From assembly GCA_023415335.1 (NCBI GenBank), contig JAEZLD010000071.1, positions 1 to 55,323 of the forward strand: DNA of 55,323 nt. Direction: 5' to 3'. The notes beneath the pieces are model-generated. The model saw only the letters and a list, made by a program, of their open reading frames with translations. It made no database searches and was not told where the DNA came from. The translations under genes and the position numbers were made by a program. Below, one piece after another: positions 8,327 to 17,496 of the stretch. This DNA comes from Bacillota bacterium (GTDB taxonomy: Bacteria; Bacillota; Clostridia; Clostridiales; Caloramatoraceae). Positions within the stretch are counted from its first letter, which is position 1, and each line of letters opens with the position of its first letter.

Positions 8327-9178
8327 ATGATAAAGATGGGCGATTATAATGACCTGCAGGTAATAGATCAGGTTGATTTTGGGATATACCTTGGCACACC
8401 AGAAGAAAAGGTACTGCTTCCCAAAAGGCATGTTCCTGAGGGGACACAAGTAGGAGACACCCTGAGGGTTTTTATATACAGGGACTCCTCAGACAGGGTT
8501 ATTGCTACCACCCTCACACCTAAGGCAAAGGTAGGAGAGTTTGCCTGCCTTGAGGTTAAGGATGTTAATGACAATGGAGCTTTCCTAGACTGGGGACTTG
8601 AAAAGGATTTGTTTGTACCCTTCAGGGAGCAAAAAATAAAGATGGTTCAGGGCACCAGCTATGTAGTATGGCTTTATGTAGATGACAAAACAAACAGGAT
8701 AACTGCCACTACAAGAATAGGCAGCTATTTTAATTTAAAGCCCATAGACGTAAAGCCTGGCGATGAGGTAGATTTGCTGGTATACAAGCTGCTTGATATA
8801 GGAGCCGGCGTAATTGTAAATAACAGCTTCCAGGGGCTTGTATATAAGAACGACATATATAAAGACTTATTTGTAGGCGACAGGCTTAAGGGATATATAC
8901 TTAAGATTAGGGATGATGACAAGCTTGATGTTACCATAAGAAAGCCAGGCTTTAGTAAAGTACTAGACAGCAAGCAGCAAATAATAGAAAAACTTAAAGC
9001 AAATGATGGCTTCCTGTTCCTCCATGATAAAAGCTCGGCAGATGAGATATACCATGTACTCCATATGAGTAAGAGAAGCTTTAAGGAGGCCATAGGCATG
9101 CTCTATAAAGAAAAGGTAATAGAGCTTATGGATACAGGCATAAGGCTCAGACACATGGATGAGGGCGTGGACGAGTAG
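8327..9178 (+). CDS. cvfB: CvfB family S1-like RNA-binding protein
   Basis: About 283 residues. It has three S1-type OB-fold segments (an N-terminal one with DFGIYLG, a middle one with NDNGAFLDWGLEKDLFVPF, a third with IGAGVIVNNSFQGLVY) and a C-terminal winged-helix part (AIGMLYKEKVIEL). This matches CvfB/YitL, proteins that bind RNA and affect virulence factor expression in staphylococci. I use the ATG at 8327 with GGAG 9 bases upstream. It gives MIKMGDYNDL, the usual family start, whereas the TTG at 8318 sits too close to the same site. Confidence 0.88.
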   Translation: MIKMGDYNDLQVIDQVDFGIYLGTPEEKVLLPKRHVPEGTQVGDTLRVFIYRDSSDRVIATTLTPKAKVGEFACLEVKDVNDNGAFLDWGLEKDLFVPFREQKIKMVQGTSYVVWLYVDDKTNRITATTRIGSYFNLKPIDVKPGDEVDLLVYKLLDIGAGVIVNNSFQGLVYKNDIYKDLFVGDRLKGYILKIRDDDKLDVTIRKPGFSKVLDSKQQIIEKLKANDGFLFLHDKSSADEIYHVLHMSKRSFKEAIGMLYKEKVIELMDTGIRLRHMDEGVDE

Positions 9179-9245
9179 AAAGCAACCAAGAATTCAGACT
9201 GATATCATAGGGATAAAAGTGAACCAGGTATAATCTCTGTGATGG

Positions 9246-9274
9246 GGCGGACAGTTTTATCTGTGCGCCTTTTT
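9246..9274 (+). terminator. Terminator of cvfB-like gene
   Basis: GGCG-G-ACAG / CTGT-G-CGCC stem with one G·G mismatch and a 6-base loop, followed by TTTTT. Confidence 0.75.
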
Positions 9275-9538
9275 CTACTTACTCATCAGGACCGTTATTG
9301 GCTGCTGTAAGTCTATTGATTTCAAATGATATGTGTCCATCAGAGTAAACATTTTATCTGTAGTTGTATACCCTGTTACGGGTTCGATTGGTTTAATGGG
9401 ATACTGGAATAGTAAGCTGTTTATAAATCCACAGGCCCATCTGCTTGATACATTAAATAAAAATATATTTCATTCATATGTAACTTTAATGAAATTTGTG
9501 TTACTTAATATATAGAACACTGAAAAGGAGGGAAATGT
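9275..9538 (+). other. Gene-free leader upstream of the ECF sigma gene
   Basis: About 260 A/T-rich bases. One short open frame has a GTG start and no ribosome site, so I do not call it. The stretch presumably holds the promoter of the sigma/anti-sigma pair, but I see no convincing sigma-A boxes, which would fit autoregulation by the ECF factor. Confidence 0.4.
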
Positions 9539-10051
9539 ATGAGCCAATTTGAAAAATTATATAAGGACTATTGGCAAGACGTTTTCAAATTCCTTTTTCA
9601 GCTTACAGGGTATCAGCAGCAGCTGGCCGAGGAATTAACACAGGAAACCTTCTATCAAGCCATGATTTCTTTTTATAGATATCGAGGGGAATGCCAGATA
9701 AAAACCTGGTTGTGCCAAATAGGCAAAAACCTTTATTTCAACAGCCTTCGCAGGCTTAACAAGGTTAGGCAGGTTTCATTTGAAGAGCACGCTGATCACG
9801 CTACGCTTATTTCCGATTCAATCAATATAGATTATGAGAAAAAGGAACTTATAGATAGTGCCATAAAAGTAATTATGCAGCTTGATAATAAAACAAGGGA
9901 TGTTCTGGTTTACCGTATCTTTTCAGAACTTACCTACGCACAAATAAGTGCCTTGATGAATATAAGCGATAGCTCAGCAAAAGTTATTTTCATGCGTGGA
10001 AAATCCAAACTGCAAAATAAACTTCGGGAGGAGTATGGATATGAAATATAA
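9539..10051 (+). CDS. ECF-type sigma-70 family RNA polymerase sigma factor
   Basis: A 170-residue alternative sigma factor with region 2 near residues 5-75 (LAEELTQETFYQAMISFYRY and KTWLCQIGKNLYFNSLRR) and region 4 near residues 110-165 (DVLVYRIFSELTYAQISALM). There is no sigma 1.1 or region 3. It starts at an ATG behind AGGAGGG. It overlaps the next gene by 11 bases, so the two are translationally coupled, the usual layout for an ECF sigma factor and its membrane anti-sigma factor. The signal it responds to is not evident. Confidence 0.92.
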   Translation: MSQFEKLYKDYWQDVFKFLFQLTGYQQQLAEELTQETFYQAMISFYRYRGECQIKTWLCQIGKNLYFNSLRRLNKVRQVSFEEHADHATLISDSINIDYEKKELIDSAIKVIMQLDNKTRDVLVYRIFSELTYAQISALMNISDSSAKVIFMRGKSKLQNKLREEYGYEI

Positions 10052-10883
10052 TTGTGACTTAATTAAAGACCTGTTACCACTATACCTTGATAAGACAGCC
10101 AGTGAACCCAGCACAAAAGCTGTTGAAGAGCATATGAATGAGTGTGAGGAGTGCCGCCTTTTTTATCAGGAAATGAAGAAAACCGATAGTATTTCTTTTA
10201 AAACAATATCTAAGAAAGATGGGGCAGATGACTACCTCTCTCTCGCAAAAAGACTTCGCAGAACAAAATGGTATTGGAGACTTGGTATTGGACTTGTAGT
10301 AGGGGTTATTATTTACCTATCTTTGATGTTTTCAGATGGGAATCGTTTTGGCCCTATGAAAGCTGCTTACGCCAGTAATGTGGTTAATAGTTATTCGCAG
10401 TTGGTAGAAAAGGTACCCATAGGAGATGGACGTATTTTATATATTTTTGAAGATGATGGAATATATCAGAACGTTGAGGTGACTCATCGGTTTCTATACT
10501 GGAAATATATCTATACGCGGCCTAATAAATATATTTCAGACCCTAATGCGGAAGTACAGCTAATTATTAACCGAACCTATATGAATTCAAGCAATCACTC
10601 TTTGTATATTGTTTACGCCGTAGCAGTTAAGGATGAGCATGTAGCATATATAGAGCTTGGAAAAAAGGGTGCTATGCAACGGCAAAATATTAATTCTGAA
10701 GTAGTTGCTTTTTTGTGGGATAAATCCAGCGATTGGGATGGCACGAACACATGGAATGGAATGATAAAAGAAGGTGAGTTAGAAGGTACAGCCTATGCAA
10801 GTGACGGGTCCGTTCTATATAGGTTAGCATGGATGAATGAGCCCGATAAACAGGACTCTTATAAATGGATTCCCACAAAATAG
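10041..10883 (+). CDS. Membrane anti-sigma factor with zinc-finger motif
   Basis: About 280 residues. The N-terminal HxxxCxxC motif (EEHMNECEEC, near residues 30-39) is the anti-sigma zinc-binding domain. A single membrane helix (LGIGLVVGVIIYLSLMF) follows near residue 80, then an extracellular sensing part without a recognised fold. The ATG at 10041 has GGAGGAG seven bases upstream; the ATG at 10035 is too close to that site. The overlap with the sigma gene and the topology support sequestration of the sigma factor at the membrane. Confidence 0.87.
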   Translation: MKYNCDLIKDLLPLYLDKTASEPSTKAVEEHMNECEECRLFYQEMKKTDSISFKTISKKDGADDYLSLAKRLRRTKWYWRLGIGLVVGVIIYLSLMFSDGNRFGPMKAAYASNVVNSYSQLVEKVPIGDGRILYIFEDDGIYQNVEVTHRFLYWKYIYTRPNKYISDPNAEVQLIINRTYMNSSNHSLYIVYAVAVKDEHVAYIELGKKGAMQRQNINSEVVAFLWDKSSDWDGTNTWNGMIKEGELEGTAYASDGSVLYRLAWMNEPDKQDSYKWIPTK

Positions 10884-10937
10884 AAGCTTTTAAGCTCCAA
10901 CAGCTTGTTTAAGTATATGCAATTTATCTATAAATAA

Positions 10938-10975
10938 AGCACCTGATTTCCCCAATTGGAGAGAAATCAGGTGCT
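10938..10975. terminator. Bidirectional terminator between convergent genes
   Basis: A 13-bp perfect stem (AGCACCTGATTTC with its complement) and a 12-base loop, between the anti-sigma gene and the convergent membrane protein gene. Confidence 0.85.
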
Positions 10976-11051
10976 TCTCGTATTTAGTCTACCCTTTGGG
11001 TGGGTTCGGAGCTTTTCTTTATTACTTCCCATCATTCAATTCAGTCTGCTT

Positions 11052-11600
11052 TTATATCTTAAGAGCATTCTTTAAATCCACAACTACCTCCCTGGCCTTC
11101 CTGGAGGTAAGGTACTCATCACACAATTTAATAAAGATCTTTACGTCCTTTCGTTTCCCTCCAACGGATACCCTTGCACCATCCTTTGATGTTAGTAATA
11201 TGCGTTTTCCATTTGTACGCTTAGCCTCTGCTATATCACTCCATCTTAAACAGCTTCTCCTTCCAAAGGCATCTACCTCGGTTATATTTTCACTGCTTAT
11301 TACTACGCATTTAACCGTTCCATAAAGAATCATATAAGCGCCTAGAAAAATTCCTGTTACGAGGAATATTGAGGTGTTTATTACTGAATTGCTATTTGTA
11401 AGCAGTATTTCTGGTTTAACAATGGCATAGTAAAGCAGGTATATGCTTTCAGCCCAGAGGAACACTCCCAGCAACACTGTTTCTGTTATCTCTCTGATTC
11501 TCAAAAGCTCATCTTCCTTTTTCTCTGTCTTTTTTGAAAAGCAAAGATACAGTGTAACCAATACCGCAATTACAAATATTATGGCAAACGCAATGAACAT
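11052..11600 (-). CDS. Small membrane protein with a C-terminal PH-like domain
   Basis: A 182-residue protein. One helix at the very N-terminus (FAIIFVIAVLVTLYLCF) and two to three more by residue 110 (VLLGVFLWAESIYLLYYAIV, SIFLVTGIFLGAYMILYG) are followed by a soluble tail. The tail pattern VVISSENITEVDAFGRR...LRWSDIAEAKR looks like the bacterial PH-like domain of small clostridial membrane proteins. The function is unknown. It lies 15 bases downstream of the zincin-like gene on the same strand and is probably co-transcribed with it. Confidence 0.6.
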   Translation of the reverse strand: MFIAFAIIFVIAVLVTLYLCFSKKTEKKEDELLRIREITETVLLGVFLWAESIYLLYYAIVKPEILLTNSNSVINTSIFLVTGIFLGAYMILYGTVKCVVISSENITEVDAFGRRSCLRWSDIAEAKRTNGKRILLTSKDGARVSVGGKRKDVKIFIKLCDEYLTSRKAREVVVDLKNALKI

Positions 11601-11615
11601 TTTATTACCCCCTTA

Positions 11616-12281
11616 TTAAATTGTTTTTAAGCTATTGTTAAGCTTAATTATGGAATCATATAGCTCCTCAGCTAATTCTCTATTCTGTGGGTAAGCCAAT
11701 ATTATATCAAACACATATGGTGAATAGCTTAATCTTAAAAGTTCTTTGGCAAAAGCCATGGCAGCCATTTCCCCTAAACTTACAGGACAAACTTTATATT
11801 TAAATTTCCCCAGCTCCCATAATACAACCAGCTTCTGTTTTGTTGGAAAAGCCTCTGATGCATTCTCATAATAATGAAACAGCTCATGTGCTATAAGAAG
11901 CTCCTCTATGGACACATTCTCCAGCATTTCCATTCCATCAAATTCAGCTAATACACTCTCCGCTGTCTCAATTGTCTTAACATATACATCTACTCTGTCA
12001 GGCTTCTGATAACAGGCGAATATATTGTAGCAGCCTTCGTCAGAAAGCTCTATTCTGTTTATTTTGATTCCCAGCTTCTTCGCAATTTCTGAAGGGATTC
12101 TGCCCTCATACTCGTTCTTAAGCTTTCTGGCAAGCTCCTTACCTGTAGAATGGGCAAGGGCTGCCAGCTCAAGACGCTTCTCCTTATTTATCCTTCTAAG
12201 CAGTGGCTCTCTCTGCATTCCATAGCTATCCCATGCCTCGTCCTTAACACAGGTAAGTACCCTTACCATTTCCCTATCCAT
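11616..12281 (-). CDS. Zincin-like protein with HExxH motif
   Basis: A 221-residue soluble protein. The motif IAHELFHYYE, near residue 131, is an HExxH zinc site as in zincin metallopeptidases. A downstream GEMAAMAFAKELL helix could supply a third glutamate ligand. There is no signal peptide, so it acts inside the cell. It starts two bases after the stop of the hydantoinase-like gene, which means it is co-translated with it. A maturation or processing role for that enzyme is a guess from position only. Confidence 0.6.
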   Translation of the reverse strand: MDREMVRVLTCVKDEAWDSYGMQREPLLRRINKEKRLELAALAHSTGKELARKLKNEYEGRIPSEIAKKLGIKINRIELSDEGCYNIFACYQKPDRVDVYVKTIETAESVLAEFDGMEMLENVSIEELLIAHELFHYYENASEAFPTKQKLVVLWELGKFKYKVCPVSLGEMAAMAFAKELLRLSYSPYVFDIILAYPQNRELAEELYDSIIKLNNSLKTI

Positions 12282-12283
12282 TT

Positions 12284-14407
12284 TTACAGCTCGCTTCTTG
12301 CGCCTATTAATATAACATCATCCTCAGGATCTGCATCCGCAAACTCAGTACTCATTATAATATTAAGCTGCTCCAGGCTTACAGTGTTGGCATAGTCCAT
12401 AACCTTTCCTCCTATGCACAGGTATAAATCCGGAGTACGCTCCATCTCAGCCTTATAGGTAAGGCATCTCTTCCACATCTTATGTGTCTCCTCTTCCCAG
12501 TCCTTGGCCTTAAAGCTTGAAGCCTCTCCATCAGCCCTCTGCACCTTTATAAAGCCCTTATGGTCTACTAAACGAACCTGCTGCTTGTTATTTTTCATAG
12601 CAGTAAACACATAGAATATATCATTTTTTACACTGCAGGTTACCTGCTCTGTAGTTAGGTTCATAGACTCTGCTGCTAAGAACCTTGCCTCGTTTTCATC
12701 ACAGGCCTTCAGAAGGTCTGTTGTCTGTACCTCAGTGGACCCCAAGGCTATAGCCGTAACCTTACTGGTCTGTGGATCTATCTCAATCTGTACCTCAATA
12801 GAGTCTGGTACTGCTCCGCTTTTTATTGCAAGAGCCTTTGCCTCTTTCTTTATTTCTGCTATATCCTTTGAGGTAGGGCTTGGAATCACCCTCTCTACAA
12901 CATCCCTTACCATTGCAAGCGCAACTCCTATAGAGGATATAACTGCCGCCGCCTCAGGTATGGAATATTTAAGCTTCATCTGCTCTGCAGAGAATGGCAG
13001 AAGTGCAGTAGCACCTCCTCCACAGCCTACCAGGGCTATCTGATCTCTTTCTATCTTGTATTTTTCTGCAAATCCCAGAATAACTGGCTCTATCTTCTCA
13101 TATGCCTTTTGGAGGATCTGACGAGCACATTCCTCAATAGAAACCCCAAGATATTCTGCCAACGGCTTCATGCAGGCACGGGCAGACTCTACGTTTCCAT
13201 AGCTGTAGTCTCCTTCTTTAGCATACCCTAATATGTTGGCAGCACAACTGTTGGTTATGGTCACCCTTTTCCCGCTCTCCAGCTTAATACGTACATAGTC
13301 AGCTGGATCACCCTTCTTTGGTGCAAAGAATTCCAGCTGAGGATTTACAATCTCTTCAGTAGGAGTATATACCGAATACTCCATTCCTCCAATATGAGCA
13401 CTTCTTGGCCCCACATCAACGAGCTTGTTTTCAGATGCCCTTACCATGGAACCGCCTGCAACTCCCAGTACTGTTACATCCAGAGAGTTAACATATGTTC
13501 TATGTCCTCCTACAATTGAATACTCCACTGCAGGCCGTCCATTTTTTATAACTCCTATATTTGTGGATGTACCTCCAACCTCAAAATATATACCATTGGA
13601 GGCTCTTAGATACATGAGGGCACCTATAACACTGGCAGCAGGACCTGACAGCATTGTAAGTACAGGCCTTTTCTTCATTTCAGATATGTCCATGACTCCT
13701 CCGTCCCCACGCATTATCATAAGAGGAACCTTTATTCCAGTATCCCTTACAGCTCTTTCGGTGCAGTTAGCTGTATTCATCATCTTAGGAAGTATTGAGG
13801 CATTTATTGCTGCTGTACGGGTACGCCTTGTGAGACCATAAAGTTTAGATATATCTGATGCTACTGATACCATCAGATTCTTCTTCTCGGCTATCTCACG
13901 TACCTCCAGTTCCTGCCCTATAGAGTCCACTCCAAAGGCCTTAGAAGCTACAATAACCTGTGCTCCCTGGCTGGTTAATATATCTATAGACTCGCTGATA
14001 GTTTCAGGAGTCACTTTTTTCTGCTTTAAATAGGTATGACAGGTTTCTATTTTTCTTCCTGTCCCTAAATCAATGTCATCAATGGCAGATTGCTTTTTTG
14101 AAAGCATTCCACCTATACCACCTGGTCCCATACCAAGAATTCCTACTTTTGCCACATCACCTTCCAGAAGCGCATTTGTCGCCTGAGTTGTAGAATGGGC
14201 AATAAACACTACATCGTCTGGTGAAATATTATTTTTAACTAAACACTCCTCAAAGCACTGTATAACACCAGCTGCAACTCCCATTTCATGGTCATGGCTG
14301 GTCATAACCACACTCTGACCTACAATTTCATGTGTCCTGTTATCAATAGCAACAGCTTTAGTATGGGTGCCGCCCACATCTATACCTACTCTTATTTCTC
14401 TACTCAT
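12284..14407 (-). CDS. Hydantoinase/oxoprolinase family protein (HyuA-like)
   Basis: About 707 residues. The N-terminus REIRVGIDVGGTHTKAVAID is the ATP-binding motif of the HyuA/oxoprolinase A family. Hydantoinase_A motifs follow (HSTTQATNALLEGDV, LSGPAASVIGAL, FEVGGTSTNIGV). These enzymes use ATP to open cyclic amides or to carboxylate ketones, often with a HyuB partner, but no hyuB is present. The ATG at 14407 has GGAGG six bases upstream; a longer frame from 14446 lacks one. Its neighbours are a transporter gene upstream and a zincin-like gene downstream. The substrate is unknown. Confidence 0.88.
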   Translation of the reverse strand: MSREIRVGIDVGGTHTKAVAIDNRTHEIVGQSVVMTSHDHEMGVAAGVIQCFEECLVKNNISPDDVVFIAHSTTQATNALLEGDVAKVGILGMGPGGIGGMLSKKQSAIDDIDLGTGRKIETCHTYLKQKKVTPETISESIDILTSQGAQVIVASKAFGVDSIGQELEVREIAEKKNLMVSVASDISKLYGLTRRTRTAAINASILPKMMNTANCTERAVRDTGIKVPLMIMRGDGGVMDISEMKKRPVLTMLSGPAASVIGALMYLRASNGIYFEVGGTSTNIGVIKNGRPAVEYSIVGGHRTYVNSLDVTVLGVAGGSMVRASENKLVDVGPRSAHIGGMEYSVYTPTEEIVNPQLEFFAPKKGDPADYVRIKLESGKRVTITNSCAANILGYAKEGDYSYGNVESARACMKPLAEYLGVSIEECARQILQKAYEKIEPVILGFAEKYKIERDQIALVGCGGGATALLPFSAEQMKLKYSIPEAAAVISSIGVALAMVRDVVERVIPSPTSKDIAEIKKEAKALAIKSGAVPDSIEVQIEIDPQTSKVTAIALGSTEVQTTDLLKACDENEARFLAAESMNLTTEQVTCSVKNDIFYVFTAMKNNKQQVRLVDHKGFIKVQRADGEASSFKAKDWEEETHKMWKRCLTYKAEMERTPDLYLCIGGKVMDYANTVSLEQLNIIMSTEFADADPEDDVILIGARSEL

Positions 14408-14483
14408 TATTAACCTCCATATAATAGCAGTTAGCAGCATCAACAATCTCTATGCTACCTTCCCCATAGATAAAACCATATTG

Positions 14484-14525
14484 CTTCTCCAGAAGCAAGG
14501 GCATCTCCACAAGCTTCTGGAGAAG
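14484..14525. repeat. Intercistronic hairpin, 13-bp arms
   Basis: CTTCTCCAGAAGC and its exact complement are separated by 16 bases, in the 137-base gap between the transporter and hydantoinase-like genes. There is no clear T-run on the minus strand. It is more likely an mRNA-stabilising or partial read-through structure inside the operon than a full terminator. Confidence 0.6.
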
Positions 14526-14544
14526 TTAAACATACTATTCTTTG

Positions 14545-15849
14545 TTATACAAATATAAAGTAAGCAACAACCTCAAGTATTAATGAAACTCCAAGGGCCC
14601 ATGCAAGACATGTTTTAAAGTACTCCTTTAGGCCTGTCTTTGTATATCCTATTGCCCATAGACACCAGGATTGGGTTGGACATATGGATCCGTTTACAGT
14701 AGTAGTAGGAACCATGAACAGTGGGAATAGTATTGTGCTGGTGTAAACACCTCCAATAGACTGGAACATTGAAAGTGTGGCAGCGCCTGCACCCCAAACT
14801 GTGAATGGTCCTCTGAACAGTGCCAGAACGCTGAGAACTCCAAACACGATAAACAGAACCAGTAAGTTGGATGGCATAACAGGCTCAAGTATTGGGGCAA
14901 GCAGAGGCGCACAAACCTTTGCAGCCCTTAAGAACATCTGAAGGAAGAAAAGGAATGCAAATACCAGAGCTACGTCAACTACTCCATCATGGAATGTCTT
15001 TTGTACAAGCTCTCCGACTTTATTCCACTTCTTGAAGTTTCCAGTGAATATAAGAGCCCAAAGAACAGCTATAAGTATTGCTGTTATGGATTTTACATTA
15101 AAGAACATGGATAAAACAACTGGGATTATTGGGGTAATCATTGCAAGTATGTTAACATTTTTCTCCTCACCTGCATTGGAAGCCTGAGCTGCCCACGCAT
15201 GCTTGGTCTTTCTGCTGCTTACAATTATCATTAAAATAACTGCAACCATCTGAAGGCCGAAGGCTATGAATGCAAAGGTCTTCCATGAGGATCCGGTTAC
15301 ATCAAAGCCCTCTATTAATGCAACAACCTGGCTTGTCCATCCACTATTAAGATAAAGTCCTGCTCCAACGCTCATAAGGAAGGAGGCTGTAGCCAGTTCC
15401 TTTGATATTCCTAAGGACATAAGTATTGGAAAAACTATGACTCCTATAGCAACAACTGAGCCAGCACCATAAGCTGATGAGAATATAAGGCTTGTTACTA
15501 CTGAAAGAAGTATACAGGTTAAGGCAGGCTTATCTCCTCCAAGCTCTACTGCTGTACGTATAATAGAACGGGCAATTCCTGTGTCAAGCAGAATTCTTCC
15601 GAACCATGAGCCAAAGATTATAATTGCAGCAGTTGCACCCCACAGCTCAGGACCCTGCTGGAATATGCCATTATTAATATCTATGGCAACATTCGGTGAT
15701 GACCATGCGGTCACTCCGGCAATTGCTCCAAAGCCAGCCCAGAGAACAGCCATAACAAAGAAGCCCATCATAAGGTTTCCACCCTTTGCGGCATATATAG
15801 CAAATGCCACATAAGTAACTAACAATAAAATACCGATTACAGTTTCCAT
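14545..15849 (-). CDS. Ion-transporter-superfamily permease (GntP/CitM-like)
   Basis: A 434-residue membrane protein with about twelve hydrophobic segments. The pattern SAYGAGSVVAIGVIVFPILM, the repeated gapped helices and the C-terminal TTTVNGSICPTQSW resemble secondary transporters for organic anions in the ion transporter superfamily. I cannot name the family exactly. The ATG at 15849 follows AGGAGGAATATTA; an upstream 41-codon extension is basic and not helical, so I reject it. It is first in a leftward operon with the hydantoinase-like gene and probably imports its substrate. It is divergent from the lacI gene. Confidence 0.75.
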   Translation of the reverse strand: METVIGILLLVTYVAFAIYAAKGGNLMMGFFVMAVLWAGFGAIAGVTAWSSPNVAIDINNGIFQQGPELWGATAAIIIFGSWFGRILLDTGIARSIIRTAVELGGDKPALTCILLSVVTSLIFSSAYGAGSVVAIGVIVFPILMSLGISKELATASFLMSVGAGLYLNSGWTSQVVALIEGFDVTGSSWKTFAFIAFGLQMVAVILMIIVSSRKTKHAWAAQASNAGEEKNVNILAMITPIIPVVLSMFFNVKSITAILIAVLWALIFTGNFKKWNKVGELVQKTFHDGVVDVALVFAFLFFLQMFLRAAKVCAPLLAPILEPVMPSNLLVLFIVFGVLSVLALFRGPFTVWGAGAATLSMFQSIGGVYTSTILFPLFMVPTTTVNGSICPTQSWCLWAIGYTKTGLKEYFKTCLAWALGVSLILEVVAYFIFV

Positions 15850-15946
15850 TAATATTCCTCCTATGATTTTATTGGGTATTGATTCTTTGTTCTTCCTATT
15901 TTGATGACTACAACCCTCCCTCCCTTTTTCACTACAACGTGCTTCG

Positions 15947-15984
15947 ACACATAAAGAAAAACGGTGGGGCATTTTTCTTTGTGT
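15947..15984. repeat. Long imperfect hairpin in the transporter leader
   Basis: ACACATAAAGAAAAA and TTTTTCTTTGTGT pair with a 2-base bulge around a G/C-rich 10-base loop. It would be at the 5' end of the transporter mRNA, directly next to the candidate operator at 15985. Confidence 0.45.
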
Positions 15985-15997
15985 ATCGGTTTACTAA
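15985..15997 (-). promoter_or_regulatory. Candidate LacI-type operator, left site
   Basis: On the minus strand this reads TTAGTAAACCGAT, sharing TTAG-AAACCGAT with the site at 16328-16343 on the other side of the divergent region. It would sit just downstream of the transporter promoter. Confidence 0.45.
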
Positions 15998-16288
15998 TAA
16001 AATAAAATATAAAGACTTCTGAATTTTTTTAGTTTTTCGTATTTTCTACAATAAACTAAAGTCCAACCATAATATTTTAGTTGAATGCAATATCAAAAGT
16101 CTCAATTTATTCATATTATATCAACCTATATTAACCTTATCAAGGATTTTATTACTGATTTTCCATATTTTTTTACATTTGTTACGAAAACGATAAACAT
16201 AGCGTGGCAAATAAAATATATGTACTTCAAATTTTTGTATAGCACATAACATTAAATGTTATACCTATGCCTTATTTTATTACTATAC

Positions 16289-16317
16289 TTGACATATACA
16301 CATAAAAGTTATATTCT
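16289..16317 (+). promoter_or_regulatory. Promoter of the lacI-kdgK operon
   Basis: TTGACA (16289-16294), 17-base spacer, TATTCT (16312-16317). The candidate operator begins 11 bases past the -10 box, over the expected transcription start. Confidence 0.65.
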
Positions 16318-16327
16318 ACAAGTATGT

Positions 16328-16343
16328 TAATCGGTTTCTAAAC
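16328..16343 (+). promoter_or_regulatory. Candidate LacI-type operator, right site
   Basis: TAATCGGTTTCTAAAC, or TTAGAAACCGATTA on the other strand. It matches the left site at 15985 and overlaps the start of transcription, which would fit autorepression by the LacI-family gene that follows. Confidence 0.5.
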
Positions 16344-16359
16344 TTTAAGGAGATTATAT

Positions 16360-17415
16360 ATGAATAATCACATAGAAAACAAACCTTGTACAATTAATGA
16401 TATAGCCAAAAGGGCTGGGGTTTCAAAAACCACTATTTCTAGATTCCTTAATGGAAAGCTGGAGTATATGTCGGAGGCCACTGTTCAGCGCATTAAAGAC
16501 ATAATAGCTGACACTGGATACAAACCCAGCAATGTTGCAAGAAGCCTTAAAAACAGGAAGTCCATGCTTATTGGACTCATTGTTGCTGATATAGAAAGCC
16601 CTTTTTCCTCTGCTTGTATTAAAAGCATAGGGGATTCTGCAAGGCATCTGGGGTACAGTCTTCTTATAGAAAACAGTGACAATAATCCTGAGAAAGAAAA
16701 AAAGCACATCCAGTCTATGCTACAGCATCAGGTAGACGGACTAATATTTAATGCTGTAAGCTACAAAAAAAGCAATGTAGATGTTTTATGCTCCAAAGGG
16801 CTGCCTGTTGTATTGCTGGACCGCTTCATAGAAAGCAGACAGCTTGATATAGCCTATTTAGATTGCAGTCAGCCTGTTAAGGAAGCTATAGATCACTTAA
16901 GGCAACAGGGTTATGGACGTATAGCATTATTTGCCCAGCCTTATAAGGATATTTCCCCTCGATTCATGAGAAGGGATTCCTTTATTAGTTATATGTCCTC
17001 TTTGGATGTTACATCCCCCGAGAAGCTTGTATATTCAAATATAACCACCTCTGCAGACAGTTTCTGCAATGCGTTAAGCCGCCTTATGGTATTGAGCAGA
17101 AAGGACAGCTGTCCTCCTGCTGTAATAGTGACCAATGGAGTTGCTTCAATATATGCTGTCCGCGCTGCCAAAAGCCTAGGTCTTTCTGTTCCGGATGAGC
17201 TGGGCATCTGCGGCTATGATGAGTGGGGATGGGCATCAGACATAATATGGGATGGGATACTGGAAAACGGTTTTACGACCATGACCTCATCTATCCAGGC
17301 CCTTGGAGAATCTACAGTAAATCTGCTTGCACGCCGCATGTCCTCTCCAGAGGCTTCACTACAGCAGGAGATAATTCCTGTCAGGCTCATAGTCCGTGGA
17401 AGTACACAAAGATAA
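16360..17415 (+). CDS. LacI family transcriptional regulator
   Basis: A 351-residue repressor. The N-terminal helix-turn-helix is TINDIAKRAGVSKTTISRFL, followed by the hinge helix (PSNVARSLKNRKSMLIGLIV) and a periplasmic-binding-like effector domain from residue 70. The C-terminal segment (DELGICGYDEWGWASDI) is typical of KdgR-like members. It heads an operon for 2-keto-3-deoxygluconate use, so the effector is probably a keto-deoxy sugar acid or its phosphate. It may control the divergent transporter/hydantoinase unit as well, because a matching motif lies there. Confidence 0.92.
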   Translation: MNNHIENKPCTINDIAKRAGVSKTTISRFLNGKLEYMSEATVQRIKDIIADTGYKPSNVARSLKNRKSMLIGLIVADIESPFSSACIKSIGDSARHLGYSLLIENSDNNPEKEKKHIQSMLQHQVDGLIFNAVSYKKSNVDVLCSKGLPVVLLDRFIESRQLDIAYLDCSQPVKEAIDHLRQQGYGRIALFAQPYKDISPRFMRRDSFISYMSSLDVTSPEKLVYSNITTSADSFCNALSRLMVLSRKDSCPPAVIVTNGVASIYAVRAAKSLGLSVPDELGICGYDEWGWASDIIWDGILENGFTTMTSSIQALGESTVNLLARRMSSPEASLQQEIIPVRLIVRGSTQR

Positions 17416-17496
17416 AATTCTGTCCCCTATTGGGGGCTTATACATAAGGCCATGGTGGGGCATGGCGTAAACATAGCAATGTAAGGAGTTGTATAT

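Noticed and set aside
9361..9400. GGGTTCGATTGG resembling a tRNA T-loop
   Set aside because: No acceptor, D or anticodon arm can be built around it.
16181..16200. GTTACGAAAACGATAAACAT as a CcpA cre site or second LacI operator
   Set aside because: Three or more mismatches to the cre consensus outside the central CG and only a rough palindrome; the AAACCGAT pair is a better operator candidate.
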